Shown: positions 14,701-27,634, counted from the stretch's first letter. The stretch: 64,000 nt of DNA from Chaunax sp. Z400 (GCA_037577475.1 CM075197.1:18488650-18552649), one strand, 5' to 3'. A program made the numbers and translations. Notes: generated from the letters alone by a model not told the origin.

Positions 14701-16540
14701 AATACATTATTGTATTAAACTATACTGGAAGCTCCATTACATAGTGTAACTTATAGAAAGACACATCTTAAGTGAATTGAAAAGTGATTTTATCTGCCGA
14801 CGTGTGACACACAGACACCATCTGGGTGTGAGGACTAGAATGAGAGAGTGCAGCCATGCAAGAAATCTATTTTTAAAAACATTGAAAGGGTGGATGAGGT
14901 CAGAATTCACTAGGTCAAACCCAACAAAAAACTGAGGGTGATTCAGCAGCACTAACTTGTGAGACCCACCCTGGCTGGTCAACTCCGAATCTGGGGCAAG
15001 ATCTGACAAACACCAGGAGAAAACTGGATCACTGGCAGGATTTTCTCTTACGCTGTGTACTTTTTACATATGGAGCAGTTTATTGACATGTGTGTCCCAT
15101 TTTTTTTGGTGACATGTGTTCTACCAGAATACACACGTGGACATACATGCACACCAGTAGCACAGTGCTGATGTTTTGTGCATTTATAACAGTTAAGACA
15201 GCTGTGAATAAATATGATAACATCGTATTATTTTACAAATGTTTTCAAAGAATGGCTGATGGATAGGCAGTAAAACTTAAATCAAGTAGTTCTAACAGAA
15301 AGGTAGGAAATATATGACATATACGACAAAAAAATAAATAAAATCAACCGTATGTCATTTATACTTTACATTAGAACACATTATCCTCAACTTTTTGTTG
15401 ATGGCAGACAGAATCATACTGGGAGCTCTGGGAATGCTGCACTTGTTCTCGTGTAGGTCTTATATCCACATGCACATGTATTTCGGTGTGTGTGCTTCCT
15501 GCCAGCATACTGTTTCTGCGACAGAGTGTGTGTCACAGCAGGTTCAGACAGCCAACACACTAACCTGTTTAACTCACTCGGCGCCTGAGCCACTGATGGG
15601 GGCCCTTTACTGCTGCTGACTGGTCCAGCCCCTAAAACAAGCTCCCGGGCTGCGGCAGCGGCGAGGACCCAAACCAAGCCTCCATTCACCTCGTCAACCC
15701 AGCTGTTTATTTTCAGAGGCATTAGAGGAAACACTCGACAGGGCTTATCAGATCCAAACAGTCGCACGTCTTTGTTATTTTACACACAGGCCTCCTCTCA
15801 ACCCAGCCTCATTTTCAGTAATTGTTTTCTTTCTTGCTTGGTAGAATAACACGAAGGGCTACATTTAACACAAGTGGTAAGGGAATCCGTCAGTGTAAAC
15901 AAGGCAGATACAATGCACACTGGGATTTTATCTAAGCCTTTTCTGTTATTCTGTGTTTTTAAGAGCAAGGCTGGAGCAAATATTGGAGCGTATGTGGGTG
16001 AAAGTAAAATTTGTTGAAATGAAATACAGACCTTTTTGACGTAGTCTCCTCTCTCCACCTCTGATGAGGACGTCTGTTTTACACAACTGCTGCTTCACTG
16101 AACATCAGACCAACTCAGTATTGGCTCTCTGAAATACAAACTTATAGCTTTTGTGGTGTAAAATGTATAGTTATCTCACTAATTGTTAGGATTATTAAAG
16201 ATTTAAAACTCATGTTTTGTTTTCTGACGGTTCTCTCAAAATGTGGTGCAAAAATGATGCAGTATGCTGAGTAGTATGCTGAAGAGAGGCTGGGTTGTTG
16301 TGACACTGTAGTACATATGTTCAACATGGTGGCAGTGTTGCACTGTCTTTGGGACACTTGAAGCCCTCAGTGCCACTCAGTACTGGTGACAGTGCTGAGG
16401 ACTATGAAGCAGCCCTGTGGATCAACAGGTTGATTTTGATCCACAGTGAGATTTTGATCCGCTATTTGTTATTTACAGTGTGCTACACATGTCAACCTAA
16501 AAAAAAATAAAGTTAAATAAAAAATATTTTTTTCCTCTTG
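8726..16540. other. Non-coding stretch, no gene recognised
   Basis: A long A+T-rich stretch. It contains an exact 12-bp direct repeat TCACATGCAAAG at 9813-9824 and 9883-9894. It also has a perfect palindromic CRE (TGACGTCA) at 11756-11763 and poly-A/poly-T runs near 12490-12520, 12648 and 14637-14660. Short openings such as 11193-11516, 14737-15009 (minus) and 15414-15767 (minus, 117 codons) have no recognisable domain and lack convincing splice borders. Confidence 0.55.
11756..11763. promoter_or_regulatory. Perfect CRE palindrome TGACGTCA
   Basis: An exact match to the CREB/ATF full-site consensus. It is followed by an A+T-rich flank, with no recognisable core promoter nearby. A second exact copy lies at 37952-37959. 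An 8-mer match alone is weak evidence for function. Confidence 0.2.
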
Positions 16541-16561
16541 CCCAATTTGATAGTTTTGGGG

Positions 16562-16577
16562 TGAACTGTCCCTTTAA
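16562..16577. repeat. Solitary transposon-end-like TTAA terminus
   Basis: TGAACTGTCCCTTTAA, preceded by GTTTTGGGG, looks like the outer end of a fish interspersed element with a TTAA border. It resembles the sequence at 6870-6885 in the same orientation. No inverted partner was found upstream. Confidence 0.25.
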
Positions 16578-19500
16578 GCTTGTGTTAGATTGTAATGTGG
16601 AGGCACAGACAATACGGAGCTGTTTGAGCTCAGCAAGAAGAAAAGTGTGCTGAATTATGGGACATTTAATCATGTCATCTTATCAAAAGAGACAGCCTCA
16701 TCAGTGAGTTTTCAGCAAAGCAGGAAATGTTTGCAGTCACTCATGGCTGACAACACAACCTCTGTTCAGCCTCGAGGTCCCCGGACAAGCTCGGCGTCAC
16801 AGCCGAGTATCGAGGCAAACATCATCCAAATCCCTCAGTCCACCTCCTCGTGCTGCCAGCAGGAGCTCTCATAGCTGGGCCAAACTCCACTCTGCCAACT
16901 GCGCCATAAAATAAACACACAGTAAATCCAGCATGATTAACATTAATCATGATCACGTCACTACTAATGCACTCACTGAGAGCCATACAGTGAAATCACA
17001 CTGCTCGTCTTCTCATGTGGAAGGGGTCAAGGCAGAGGGGGGGACCTTCAAGAGCGATGCTGTGATGAGACATAAAAATTAATTAAAAGTGAAAAAGAGC
17101 AGCGAATGAGTTTCAGACCACAACTAGCATGACCCAGAATGCACAAATTGACATAGGTGTTAGGTATGCTATTCACTTTATTTGCATGAACCCTGCATCT
17201 GGAGCGAGTGTTGCTTTGAAAATATGCAACTTTTGGGAAAGACGTTTATTTTAAAGGCTCTTTTCAATTGTGGCACTGCCAGACACAGTTTGACTAAAAG
17301 GTCCCGCAAGGCTTGTAACTTATTGTCAAGGATTGGATTTCAGCTAAAATTAGCCATCAGGCCCAATTTATTACTCTGATTGAGGACGTCAGTAACGGGC
17401 TCCCCATTATATAAGCTGGGCCCTGAGTTGAAGATATAATGTTGCAATTTAATTCAGCCCACATCACTTGTGAGGCAAATGTGTAAAAGAGGTAGTAATG
17501 GTAGCTTAGATTTCCCCAAAGTATTGAACTGGCCTGAGAGGCCTGGAAAAACAGCAAAATCCCCTCCCAATTTTATGAAGGTGGCAAAACAAGCGTCTTT
17601 CCTTCTGTGACTTGACTTATTAAACCCACTGGAGACTGTGAGTTATGAAACGATAGACCAAACTCAAACTGGTGCGTTATAGCTCAGTCAGTTTTAGAAC
17701 AAAATGCACCTCAGTTTTGGTGCAGCAAACAAGATCTGCTCACAATTAATGTCTCATTTAATTCATGAGCTTTATTAGAAAGAATTCAAACATGTTGAAT
17801 TTATGAAATTAACTAATTAAATGAAAAAGGCCTTTTTTTTAATAACCCTTTTTGATCACATCCCCAGTCATACTGTGCATCTATTCAACAATATATGTGC
17901 AATAAAAATCTAAATATCCAAATGTAATCATAGTTCCTCCTCTATAGCAAAATATGCAGCCTGGTCTCACCTGATGGCATAAGAATAACACACCAATTTC
18001 ATTGTCAAATGTCTTGTAGTTTGTGTGTCTTTTATATGTCATTTAACACCATCTGCATTGAGCTTTTCTCATGTAATTTGTGCAAATGTCATTGAGACAA
18101 AAATGTCAGCTGACACTTTGTAAGGAGCCAAAACGTCCACACATGGAGAGGGATGGGGTCCTGGATGGGTCAAACACATTGGGGATTGGTGTCTGTATCT
18201 TAAACTTAAAGTAAACGTGAACCTATTTTAACTTTTTAAGGTCCTTCACATATGAAACATAAGTAAACTTTATTTGAATCCAAACTATGATCTTTTATTC
18301 CCCCACACCTAATTTACATTTTTTATGGTTTAACCTAACCTGACTGCAGCTGCAGATCACATGAATTAGACACCAAAGATCACATGATAAAAGCCTGATT
18401 TTGAGTCTGGTCTCAACCCAGGGGGCATCAAATACTGCTGTTTTGACACATCCACTGATACCTGATCCAGATAGAGAAGGTAGCTTATAGCATCTGGATG
18501 AGATTCACCAGGCTTACATGTACCTCCCCGCAACATCATACCCGTGTCAATATGAGATTATCAGAGAAATTGCACAACTTAACAAAGTGAAAAAGTTCCT
18601 ACAGGGGTGCTCAGGGTTGAGTGGCGGAGCATACACAAAACTTTTACCAAGGAGACCATAGCTTTCATAGAAGCAAATGTACACATCACTGATGTTTTCC
18701 TAAAGTTCACTTAAACTTGTGGCTAAACTTAAAAGATGTGCATCACGTTGCACAGGCGTTGTGGTGGAAAGGCTTTATGCGTCGACCGCAGATGCCAAAT
18801 ACGTGCTTGTCATGCTGACAAAGAGTTGGAATGACAATGTGTTGCTTGTTGAAGGAAGTGGGAGCTCCTCTACGATTGAATGGAGGCTAGCATCCAGCTC
18901 TGATGACTGTAATTTATCATGTTTGTTATAACATGTTGAAATTCCTCCCATTCCTTTATCCCTCCTGCTTGTCTTGTTTCTCTCAGAAGTGCATCGTGAT
19001 ATTTTTGAAATGCAATCTGGACTTAAAGTCACAATCATCAGTATGCCGTAGACGTTTCACATGACATATTAGTCATTCATATCAAAATACTTGAGTTTAT
19101 GAGGCCTGTCAGATGGGTTTAGCATCATAAATCAGTTGCTCATATGTCAAATAGAGTGCACAGTTCTCTGGGCTTTAAAAGTTCTCCTCTACATGCATAA
19201 TTTACCCTGGTTTAGTGCAGATTCTTTATCATTGTACTGATCTGTCTTTGAATGAACAGGGCCCACAGTGTTTCTCCAGAGGTTTTGCACATAAGCTCAC
19301 CAGAAGACAAATGTCCTTTTGATTGAAAAGTCGTTTCCTCCTCACTGTTTAAACACAGGTGTTGATTCTGGTGAAAATGACTGCTGCTGCTGCTACTTCC
19401 TCCCTCCCTGCATTTGCTCTTTTAAATACAAACCAGGCCAAAGGGTGTCTCTACTGAGTATATTCTTAGGCAGGACCTGTGGACACTCGAGCATATGAAG

Positions 19501-19750
19501 AGCACCCCCCCCTGCACCCCACCCCAACACATACGTACATCCCTTTCTAGCTGTCCCACCCTCTTAAGTCAAACAACATGAGTAGCAGTGGATCATAATA
19601 GGTTGCAGTTTTGAACAACTCCACTGCTTGATTGTGTGTGCTGCAGAAACAGTCAGTCCTGCCAAGCAGCTGCAGCACATGATGACAGGCGCTGCTCCTA
19701 GCTCTGGACGCTAACAGGAATACCAGGCAGACACCCTTTTCTCCCATCCC
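16578..19750. other. Non-coding stretch, no gene recognised
   Basis: Unique A+T-rich sequence. It contains an inverted pair of homeodomain half sites (CATGATTA and TAATCATG) at 16932-16951 and two M-box octamers TCACATGA 23 bp apart at 18357-18364 and 18380-18387. There is also a short (CTG)5 near 19381. The overlapping sense and antisense openings at 18719-18931 and 18775-19038 are unrecognised and probably chance. Confidence 0.55.
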
Positions 19751-19771
19751 TTAAAGGTATACTCCCACTCA
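19751..19771 (+). repeat. Left terminal inverted repeat
   Basis: The 21-bp left end begins TTAAAGGTATACTCCC. It differs from the inverted right end at two adjacent bases (CT versus TG after GGTATA). Similarity stops abruptly on the inner side, which sets the TIR length. Confidence 0.7.
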
Positions 19772-20531
19772 GTGTTTTCCTGCTCAAGGCGTGTGAAGAA
19801 TTTTGAAAGTAACCACAATATTTTTATTCAGTAGGAAGAATGCTATTCTACAGCCTGATATACCAGTCATATTTTTAGCACAGCACACCCTAACCCTAAC
19901 CCAGAGAACAATTCGGATTTTAAGCCAGTGAAGGGAGAAACAAATATGAAGTAAACAATGGGCCATTTTGAAATTCGGTCTTCCCCAAATTTCCAGGCCG
20001 CGCAAGGCCCCATGCACATGTGCGGAAGTTTCAAATCTGCGATCAAATGGAGAACATGTAACCCAGGTTTAAAAAGTCATTTTATTTGTTTATGATTTAT
20101 ATTTTTTAACCATCCAATCGCTATATACAGTATGTCCGGGTCAGGACAGGGTCACTTCCTCTTTCTGCACTCTGGCTGGTTGGCGTGTGTTTGTGCATAA
20201 AATAACAGATAGTGTGAGGAAAAGGCGTCGAGTATCTGAACAAATGAAATGGAGAGCAAAACTGGTAAATACTGCAGAGCAGAAGGATCGATGGGAGCTA
20301 CTGAAATCGAAATCTGGACACGCACGGCTGGGTTGCGCACATGCATAAGCGATGGGAAGCTGCAGGGAAATGGCTTCCAGGTAGGGGATATCCAAAACAA
20401 ATCTACCCACAGAATTCCCTTTCGTTAGGCATGTTTTTGTTTGAATTATGCATTGAAACTTGACCAAATAATAAACTGATATTTATTAATTGATATGCCG
20501 CATTTTGGGTGGAATGCATTAGGCTGTTAGT

Positions 20532-20552
20532 TGAGTGGGCATATACCTTTAA
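20532..20552 (-). repeat. Right terminal inverted repeat
   Basis: The 21-bp right end, read on the minus strand, begins TTAAAGGTATATGCCC. TTAA at 20549-20552 marks the outer border. The flank beyond (TGTCATGC) is unrelated to the left flank. Confidence 0.7.
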
Positions 20553-23500
20553 TGTCATGCACTTCCCACGTGAAGAGTGTCTCACTATGGTGTCTCTTCA
20601 CCCTCCTCAATGCTTGCAGCTCGTGCAGATAATAACAAGGAAGCACAGCCATGTTGCTGCAGCAGCAGATGCCAAAATATGCTAACAGCTTTCTCTGCTT
20701 TCTTTTCTATAGACTGTCTGAGTAAGTTTCCCTTCCTAGGGTGCAGCATGGATTCCTTCACGTTTGTGGTTGGCACAAATGCATGGCTCGTGGCACAGAG
20801 CCTGGTTCATGGCAATGGCATCCTCTAAGCCCACACAAAGTGTCATGCTACACACTCTTCATCACCGAGACCCTCTAGACCAGTGGAATGAACTGCACAC
20901 ACTCATATTTTAGTTGACCCAATTACTAACTCTTGTCATTTTTATTACCATGTAAATTTCAGATACTTAAATAAATATTTTAAGAGTTTAAGGTGGAGAC
21001 GAACCAAGCACTTATGGCAATAAGTCTCATCATATTTTATACCTGTCTGTGTGTTTACAACTATTAGTGATGTAATTTTCATCAAATATAAAATATTAAA
21101 ATGATAATATTTCATCCATAAAGATCTGCTGAGGAACAAATTAACTACATTAATTGGGTAAATTTTACCTGAGGTGGTCTTACAATTGAACTTAATCTGA
21201 TTCGTCAAGTCATTTTTATTCAGTTTGTATCTTGAATCACTGTGAAAACTCATAAATATATTTTTCATCTTGACAGCTCAGTAATATATTGCTGTAATTG
21301 TATTACAGCAGTTTTGAAAAGCAGAAATGCAGCAGTGAGATATCTGATTCCATCAAATTATAAGCAGGATTCTTTGCATATTCTTTCCTCAAGAATAATC
21401 CACAAATTTCACAGACGTGTACATATTTAATATTTATAAACATCTGACTAAAAATCAAATGCGTATACATTTAAAAATAAAAAATAAAAAATATTTTCTG
21501 TATTTCCATTTTGAAATATGAAATCTGCCTGACAAAAGACTTCCTTTCAAAAGGCAGTTGAATAAACAAACTAACAAACAAACAAAATACTATGAATTTT
21601 AGTATTAGTGACAAAAAATGACAGTTGCATATTATCTTAAATAGCACTGGTGTAAACCAGAGTGTGTGACACAGTAATGCAGTAGGTCAGGCGCTGTATA
21701 GGAAGTGGGGTGTTTGTACTACACGACAATGTGTACTTTGCAGGCCTCTGCGGGTTAGAGCCATGTGTATATAATTGCCAAGCTGTACAGTAGCTGACCA
21801 CTCGGTGACAGATGCCAGCTGACAGTTGGGACCACAACACTTCTTCTGAACTTGAACATCCAGAGGCCAGAGCCTATTCGGGAGTGCAGCTACTTATAAA
21901 AACATACAGAAATGCACATATCTCAACTAAATTTAAATGTCCACAGAAATCATAATACAGATCTTGTGGTTTCTAATGAAAACATTGTCCTTTTTTAATA
22001 ATTTCAGTAACTTTTGACATGTCCAAACATTGCATGCATGCAGTGCTTTAGCCCAAAGCATCAGTCACTAAAATAGACTTAATCCACGAGTTTGTAGGTT
22101 TATAACCTCTTTGCAAACACTCCCGGAGCATCACATTTGCTGTTCCCTCCAACATGCACAATCTCAGATTTACAACCCCAGGCAAAGCTGAGAGAGTAGG
22201 AAGGAAGGCAGGTTCTCTGTCCTAACAAAAACTGTTCTGCTTTTCATTAATTATCAGCAGCAGGTGTGCCCTTTGAATTAACAGGGTCAAGTTGTTCTGC
22301 TGCACTCGAGGCTAAGGCAGGCAGAGGACAGAGCCCAGTGTCAATGAGCGCAATTTTCTCTGCATGCTGACATTCATCTGACCTTCTGGTGCCATCTTGT
22401 CCTCCAGGTAGCTCATTATACTGGATCTCTATGGTCAGACTGGTTTGACTGCAGTGGCTGCAGCAGCGCCCTTTGTGCTAGAGCATATGTCAGACATACT
22501 GTAAACAGCCTTGACAATCCATCTAAATATTGGGAGAAGGAATAAAAGAGGGACGGGATCAACGCAGCTCTTTACATGGGTTTGACGCAGACTTCATTTC
22601 ACTCTCATAGGTTGGAGGGAGTCGCCAGGCTGTGTGTGTTTTCTAACCTGTTTTAAATAAACAAGCCCAACGACAGGTGAAGAGGAAAATCAGTCAGATG
22701 ACAGAAATCAAATAATTTAAGCTTTGATGTCACATGACAAAGAGTGAGCTCCAAGTATCACTTGCATAGACATTTTTAGAGAAGCAAATACCTGCACAGT
22801 TGCCAGGGCCTACATCGTGAAGTGTTTATAATAGTGAGCATGATGTAATTTGAAAAAAAAGGGACCCATCAACTCACCCAGCTGTTGCATGGAAGATAAG
22901 ATAATTCAGAGATTACAGCTCACCTATCAATGCAGCTATTTTTCAGGCTATGAAAGGAACCTTGTTTCTTCGGTGTGATGTCCTGAACTAAGGTGAAACC
23001 CCCTCTTCTGTCAAAACAACATTTGCATGATTGCTACAGAATGATACAGGCCAAATACACAACCGCCCAACCCCAGATGAAGACTGCTATCTTGATGATC
23101 TGTTGACTTTGTCAGTAAATGAGATGAGTAAATGTTAAAACATTTAAAGCATAAGAACAGAGCAGTTACAGTGTAAACACAACAATATCAGAACAGTTGT
23201 GAATACAGCTTTTTTTTTTGGACGAGCTGAGAAAAGAACTTTGTGTGAGAGTGGAAATACAAGTAACACTGGGTGAGCAACGGAATCTCTTAATCTTAAA
23301 AGCCTTTGTCTTTGAGCTCCAGTAAAACTGTTAGTGTAGTATATAGGCCTTCCGTGTGTGCAAGAGTGAGATCTGGACCAATATGTAACCTGATATTACC
23401 CCAATGCAAGCAGTTTGTATCGGTGCATATAAGCTAGGATTGTGAATCTCTAGGCAGCTCACAATTCGATTTGATTCGTTTGATGATTTTTTTATTCAGA

Positions 23501-25880
23501 GGACAATGTGATTTTAATGTTCTCGAAATGTTCTTGACTAAACACCAAGATAAACCGCAGCCAATGATGACAGAGACGTTGTAAGTTTGACCATTTACTG
23601 TCATTTCCTTATTGACATGCAGGTGAAAAGGCATTGCCTCTATGATGTTTCATACCGGATGGAAGTGGATTAATCGAGAGTATGCACAATATGCCTCACA
23701 GGAAGTGACCTGACAGGATGTGACCTCATCGCACAAAAGGATAACTAATGTAATTTTCAAAAGCAAGATTTTTTAAACTGTGTAACAGATATTAACTCCT
23801 CATTTGAAATAGAATAAATATAAAATAAAACTTTTAATTTCTAACAAAGTTGTACAATATTATTATTTTTTATTCTGACTTGTGTGACAACTTTGAAAAC
23901 TATCCATAATTAAAGTAAACAGGTAAATTTACTTTCATAATCTTTGCCTGTGCTCAGCAATTTTTATCAAGACTCAAGAAGTAGCCAAGCTTAAAACATG
24001 ATACACGTGTTTACTTCCACTATGTTTCACCATTCATTCGGGTCAGCCATAAGAAACATATATCATGGTCTTACAAAATTGTCATGGGCAATCATAATGT
24101 TGAAGATTGGGTTTTCGATTTCCGATCATTGACTTTTCTGCACAGATACATAATCTGTCAAGAGAGACTCACCATGCATTGGAGAATTGGTTCCCCAGCA
24201 CCCCTAACATGCACTGATATGCACAAATAGATGTGGGGTACTTCATAAATAATGTCCCCGTATATTGTTTGTGTATCGGAGAGAACTGACTAGTTGATAA
24301 AACTTTAAATTGTCTCACTGTGGAAGTATCTTGGTCACAATTCATTTAAAAAAATCCCTATCAACCAATGGCTTATCAATGCAGAACAGTTCAGTGCTGC
24401 CCTCCTCAAACTATAGAGAAAATCAACCGATACACGTAAAAAATAAATAGATTAGATGAAATTAAAAAATGCGTACTCATACAATGTACCTGGTCATCTG
24501 TCAGCATTCATTTAACATTGTTCCAAAATCCAAATTGTTTTAGGTTGATGAGAAATGTGTTTAATTACATCTCATTCTCACAAATCTAACCGGACTCTAT
24601 GAACCAAATATTTATAATTTATAATTACTCCCAAAGGTGAAGAAATCCATTTAAAGATCTTAAAGTGTATCCATCCAGTGAATTGTTATAGTATTATAGA
24701 AGAACATAATCTATAAAAACCCTAGGTATTTATTTCATTTATGTTATTCATTTATGTTATTCACTTAATAATATTTATACTTATTTCTTTTGATCTGCCT
24801 TTTTTTTCATTCTTCATGTTTTTGTATTCATGTAATTGAGCCATGATGTTTTGTACATGGAAATTGTTAAATAAAATATATCTAAAAAAACAACAACATA
24901 TACTTCCAGGTTGAGGTGCACCAGTCTATGGGAGTCCTTCAACGTTTGGCAGGCAGGTGACCTGAGGCTGCTCTTTAATTGGTTACTTCAGATTTTCAGC
25001 TCTCTTGGCCCTGGACCCGCCCACTTTTATTGGCAGCCAATTGGCATTGTTTTCATGTATTTGATGTAATGTGATTGGACAGTTCTGGATGCTGTCTTTC
25101 ATGTTCACATTCACCATTTATATACTGTATCTATGGATAGACATTCATACTCTTCATTTAGCTGTTCACTAAGTTCACTTAGAAGATCGCAATTTTAACC
25201 GGACCTGCTGAAATGAAAGAAAATTCAGTAATGTCCTTGCAAAAATACATGTAGAGTTGGGACTAATGATGGACACTTCTACCTGTTAGCATAGTAGGAT
25301 AGTTGATCTTAGATTGCTTCTCTTTGCTCTTAAAGACATGCTGAATCTTCAATGTGAAGCCGCCTCACCCTCTGTTTGCGCAGTTGAATAAAGTCTTGTT
25401 TCCTGAGCAAACACTGTTCACTGAGCTTTCTTTCTGGGGTATTGGAAAATTAACATCAGTGTTTAGGCAACATTACTGTGTGTTGTTTTTGGAAATTTTG
25501 CACACAACCGAAAATAGTAATAAAAAAAGATCATCAGCCGCCACAGCTATCAGCACGATTTGTACTAAAAATACTATTGGTTGACATATAAAACAAAATC
25601 TTAAAAAATAAATAAAATTTAGATTTTCGTAATTTTTCTAATATTTGTCAGTATCAGCTTCAATCACTAGTATCACTTTGACAGTAAATGTGTTTACTTT
25701 TGTCACTTTGGATGAAAGTATCAGCTAAAAATGTAATGTATTGTAATGAAAGTGTATTTGTGGACAACTCTTCATATGGTCACTTTGATAGAGCTCCATG
25801 GAGCTGCTGTTACGTATGCATGCATAGGAAAGTTTAAATGCAGCTATATGCAGCATTATCACTTAAAAACAGTGTCCTTT
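20553..25880. other. Non-coding stretch, no gene recognised
   Basis: A+T-rich unique DNA with no exon, RNA gene or promoter recognised. It holds an AAAAATA-type run near 21475-21492 and a 13-bp CATTTATGTTATT tandem pair at 24736-24761. At 24826-24898 there is an AATAAA followed by an A-rich tail, which could be the 3' end of an old retroposon but cannot be assigned. The sequence around 23440-23500 (repeated GATT/CGATT words) may be a very old transposon remnant, also unassigned. Confidence 0.5.
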
Positions 25881-25884
25881 AATG

Positions 25885-25998
25885 TAACTTTTTTAATCAG
25901 GTAGTTTAGTTGAGATCCAGATTTCTTTTGAGGCTCTCAGAACCACATTTTATTTATTTAACCTTTATTTAAACTGGTAAGCCTCATTAAGATTTCTG
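25885..25998. repeat. Degenerate two-copy interspersed repeat
   Basis: Two adjacent segments, about 25885-25935 and 25950-25998, share a diverged pattern of TAAC, T-rich sequence, TTAA, GGTA and then AGAT with following T-rich bases. The second contains AACCTTTATTTAAAC followed by GGTAAGC. It resembles a dispersed vertebrate repeat built on CCTTTATTTAACCAGG that I recall from other genomes. The match is by eye only. No coding content is present. Confidence 0.33.
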
Positions 25999-26004
25999 TG
26001 ATAG

Positions 26005-27276
26005 TTTCCCTTTTTGAGGCTTTCTACTGTAGAAGACTAGTTACATAAATAATGAGTGGAATAATAAATAATTTCATGTATAGATATTTATTATCAGAAA
26101 AAAGGAAATCATCTCTCATAAGCACGCAACAGTCAGACAGAGCAGCCTGTTAAGTCGTGAGGAAAAAGATAATTGTGCAAAAATAACAACCATGTCACTG
26201 ATAATATTCAGGGGTTGAAAAGTAGAAGATATAAAGAAAAAAAGAAAGATGATTTCATGACAGCAACCAGGGCTGGCTTTCAGATCAGGGGTTGCAAAGC
26301 ATTACAGCTTCAAGGCTTATATCATCCTCAGCGAAGCTGCCGAGTCTTAGGGAGAAATGAGGAGTTGGACACCACTTTGGTGTCAGGTGGGTTTCAGGTT
26401 CCCACTCCTAAGAAATGTTTTTAGTGCTGACATTAACCTTGTAGCTGGTCTCCACCTCTCCTGGGGATATTTGTCATTTACAACTGAATTACTAATGACC
26501 TGGATGAGTGATCTTCAGCTTCAAAGAGCTGATACAACAGCCAGCTCATAATTCTTGGACTATGTGGACATTAGATTTAACTAGAAACCAGTCAGAGAAA
26601 GTTTTCCTGACAATGTAGAAACAGGTGCACAATTTTGTTTTTCACCCGTGTTTGTCTATGCAAATTTATGTCCGCTTGACATGCCAAATTCTTTTTCACC
26701 TCTTTTTTCTTTCTTTTTTGTTTTCTCAACTACATGGAACAATGAAGATGCTTTGTTAATATTTAAATGTACCACTGCAATCATTTATTGACATCTTTAA
26801 ACAGTCATCTTTATTCAATTTATAGCTGAGCAAATATATTATGGTGCTTAATCCTGAGCCTGAGCTCAGGAAATTATGCTCATTTGCTTTTTACAGTTTA
26901 TTTAAACAAACAGTCAATAGGCATTTCTGTGCACCTGTGTTTTTGCAACCATGAATAGAGGTGCAACTTCCTTCAACATAGTTAATTAGAATTTTTACCT
27001 CTGCTACAGAGATAATGTTTTCAGTCCAGTTTGTTGGTGAGTTCATATGTCTGTCAGCAAAGCTATTACATAATTTTTTATAAAGCTTGGTGGAAGGTTG
27101 TGACATGGGCCAAAGAAGAGCACATTAAATTTGGGAGCAGGCCAGAATCACATGGTGGATACACAAATTATTTTTTTTACTTTTGCCCATAATATTCTGT
27201 TGGGGATTGGCCCCTCTTCAACTGGAGCTTTGATCAACACTGAGTGAAAAGCAGAGTGGCAAATTAAAAAATATTT
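26005..27276. other. Non-coding stretch, no gene recognised
   Basis: Unique A+T-rich sequence. Two overlapping plus-strand openings at 26173-26424 and 26357-26551 have no recognisable domain and no convincing splice borders. No repeat family is recognised. Confidence 0.55.
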
Positions 27277-27289
27277 TCTTCTTATTTCA
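27277..27289. repeat. Target-site duplication, copy 1
   Basis: TCTTCTTATTTCA is identical to 27635-27647 and directly abuts the tail of the SINE between them. A perfect 13-bp duplication is typical of LINE-driven target-primed insertion. Confidence 0.85.
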
Positions 27290-27634
27290 TTCATTCATTT
27301 TCTGTAAACCCTTATCCTGTCTAGGGTCGTGGAGGGGCTGGAGCCTATCCCAGCTGATTTTGGGCAGGAGGTGGGATTCACCCAGGACAAGTTGCCATTT
27401 TATCACAGGGCCACAGAAAGACAAACAACCATTCACACTCACTTTCAGACCTACAGTCAATTTAGAGTCACCAAATTCAATATTACATGTTTTTGGTGGT
27501 GGGAGGAAGCTGGAATATCCGCAGTGAACCCATGCAGACACGGGGAGAACATACAAACTCCACACAGAAAAGTCCCAGGTCTTCAGGTGGATTTGAACCC
27601 AGGACCTTCTTGCTGTGGGGCAACAGTGCTAACC
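27290..27634 (-). mobile_element. 5'-truncated tRNA-derived SINE
   Basis: A 345-bp element on the minus strand. Reading that strand, it starts GGTTAGCACTGTTGCC, runs through a polymerase III B-box-like GGTTCAAATCC (plus-strand 27589-27599) and a body with CCCGTGTCTGC and GGCTCCAGCC. It ends in a short ATGAATGAA tail at 27290-27300. I recognise this body as an abundant teleost interspersed repeat, but I do not assign a family name. The start falls just at the 3' end of where the A box should be, so the head is truncated and the copy is not expected to be transcribed by polymerase III. Perfect 13-bp direct repeats flank it on both sides, so both insertion borders are known to the base. The overlapping ORFs at 27287-27565 and 27329-27664 are chance frames inside the SINE. 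Confidence 0.88.
27589..27599 (-). promoter_or_regulatory. B-box-like Pol III element in SINE
   Basis: The reverse complement is GGTTCAAATCC. It differs from the tRNA B-box consensus GGTTCGANTCC by one base (G to A, the expected CpG decay). The partner A box is lost to the truncation, so function is unlikely. Confidence 0.75.

Larger units (their letters stand above)
19751..20552. mobile_element. Non-autonomous DNA transposon with TTAA-bordered TIRs
   Basis: The two ends are inverted copies of each other. Positions 19751-19771 and the reverse complement of 20532-20552 agree at 19 of 21 bases; both begin TTAAAGGTATA and end CCCACTCA. Each end starts with TTAA, which fits a duplicated TTAA target (piggyBac-like) or a TAA/TTA target (PIF/Harbinger-like). 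The superfamily is therefore left open. The 802-bp body has no transposase frame. The openings at 20141-20467 and 20152-20400 on the minus strand overlap each other and show no recognisable motif, so the element appears non-autonomous. The interior holds two and a half CCCTAA units at 19888-19903. The TIR match is seen in the sequence. That it moved as a unit is inference. Confidence 0.7.

Noticed and set aside
19888..19903. Telomere-like CCCTAA units
   Set aside because: Only about two and a half units inside a transposon. This is not an interstitial telomeric array.
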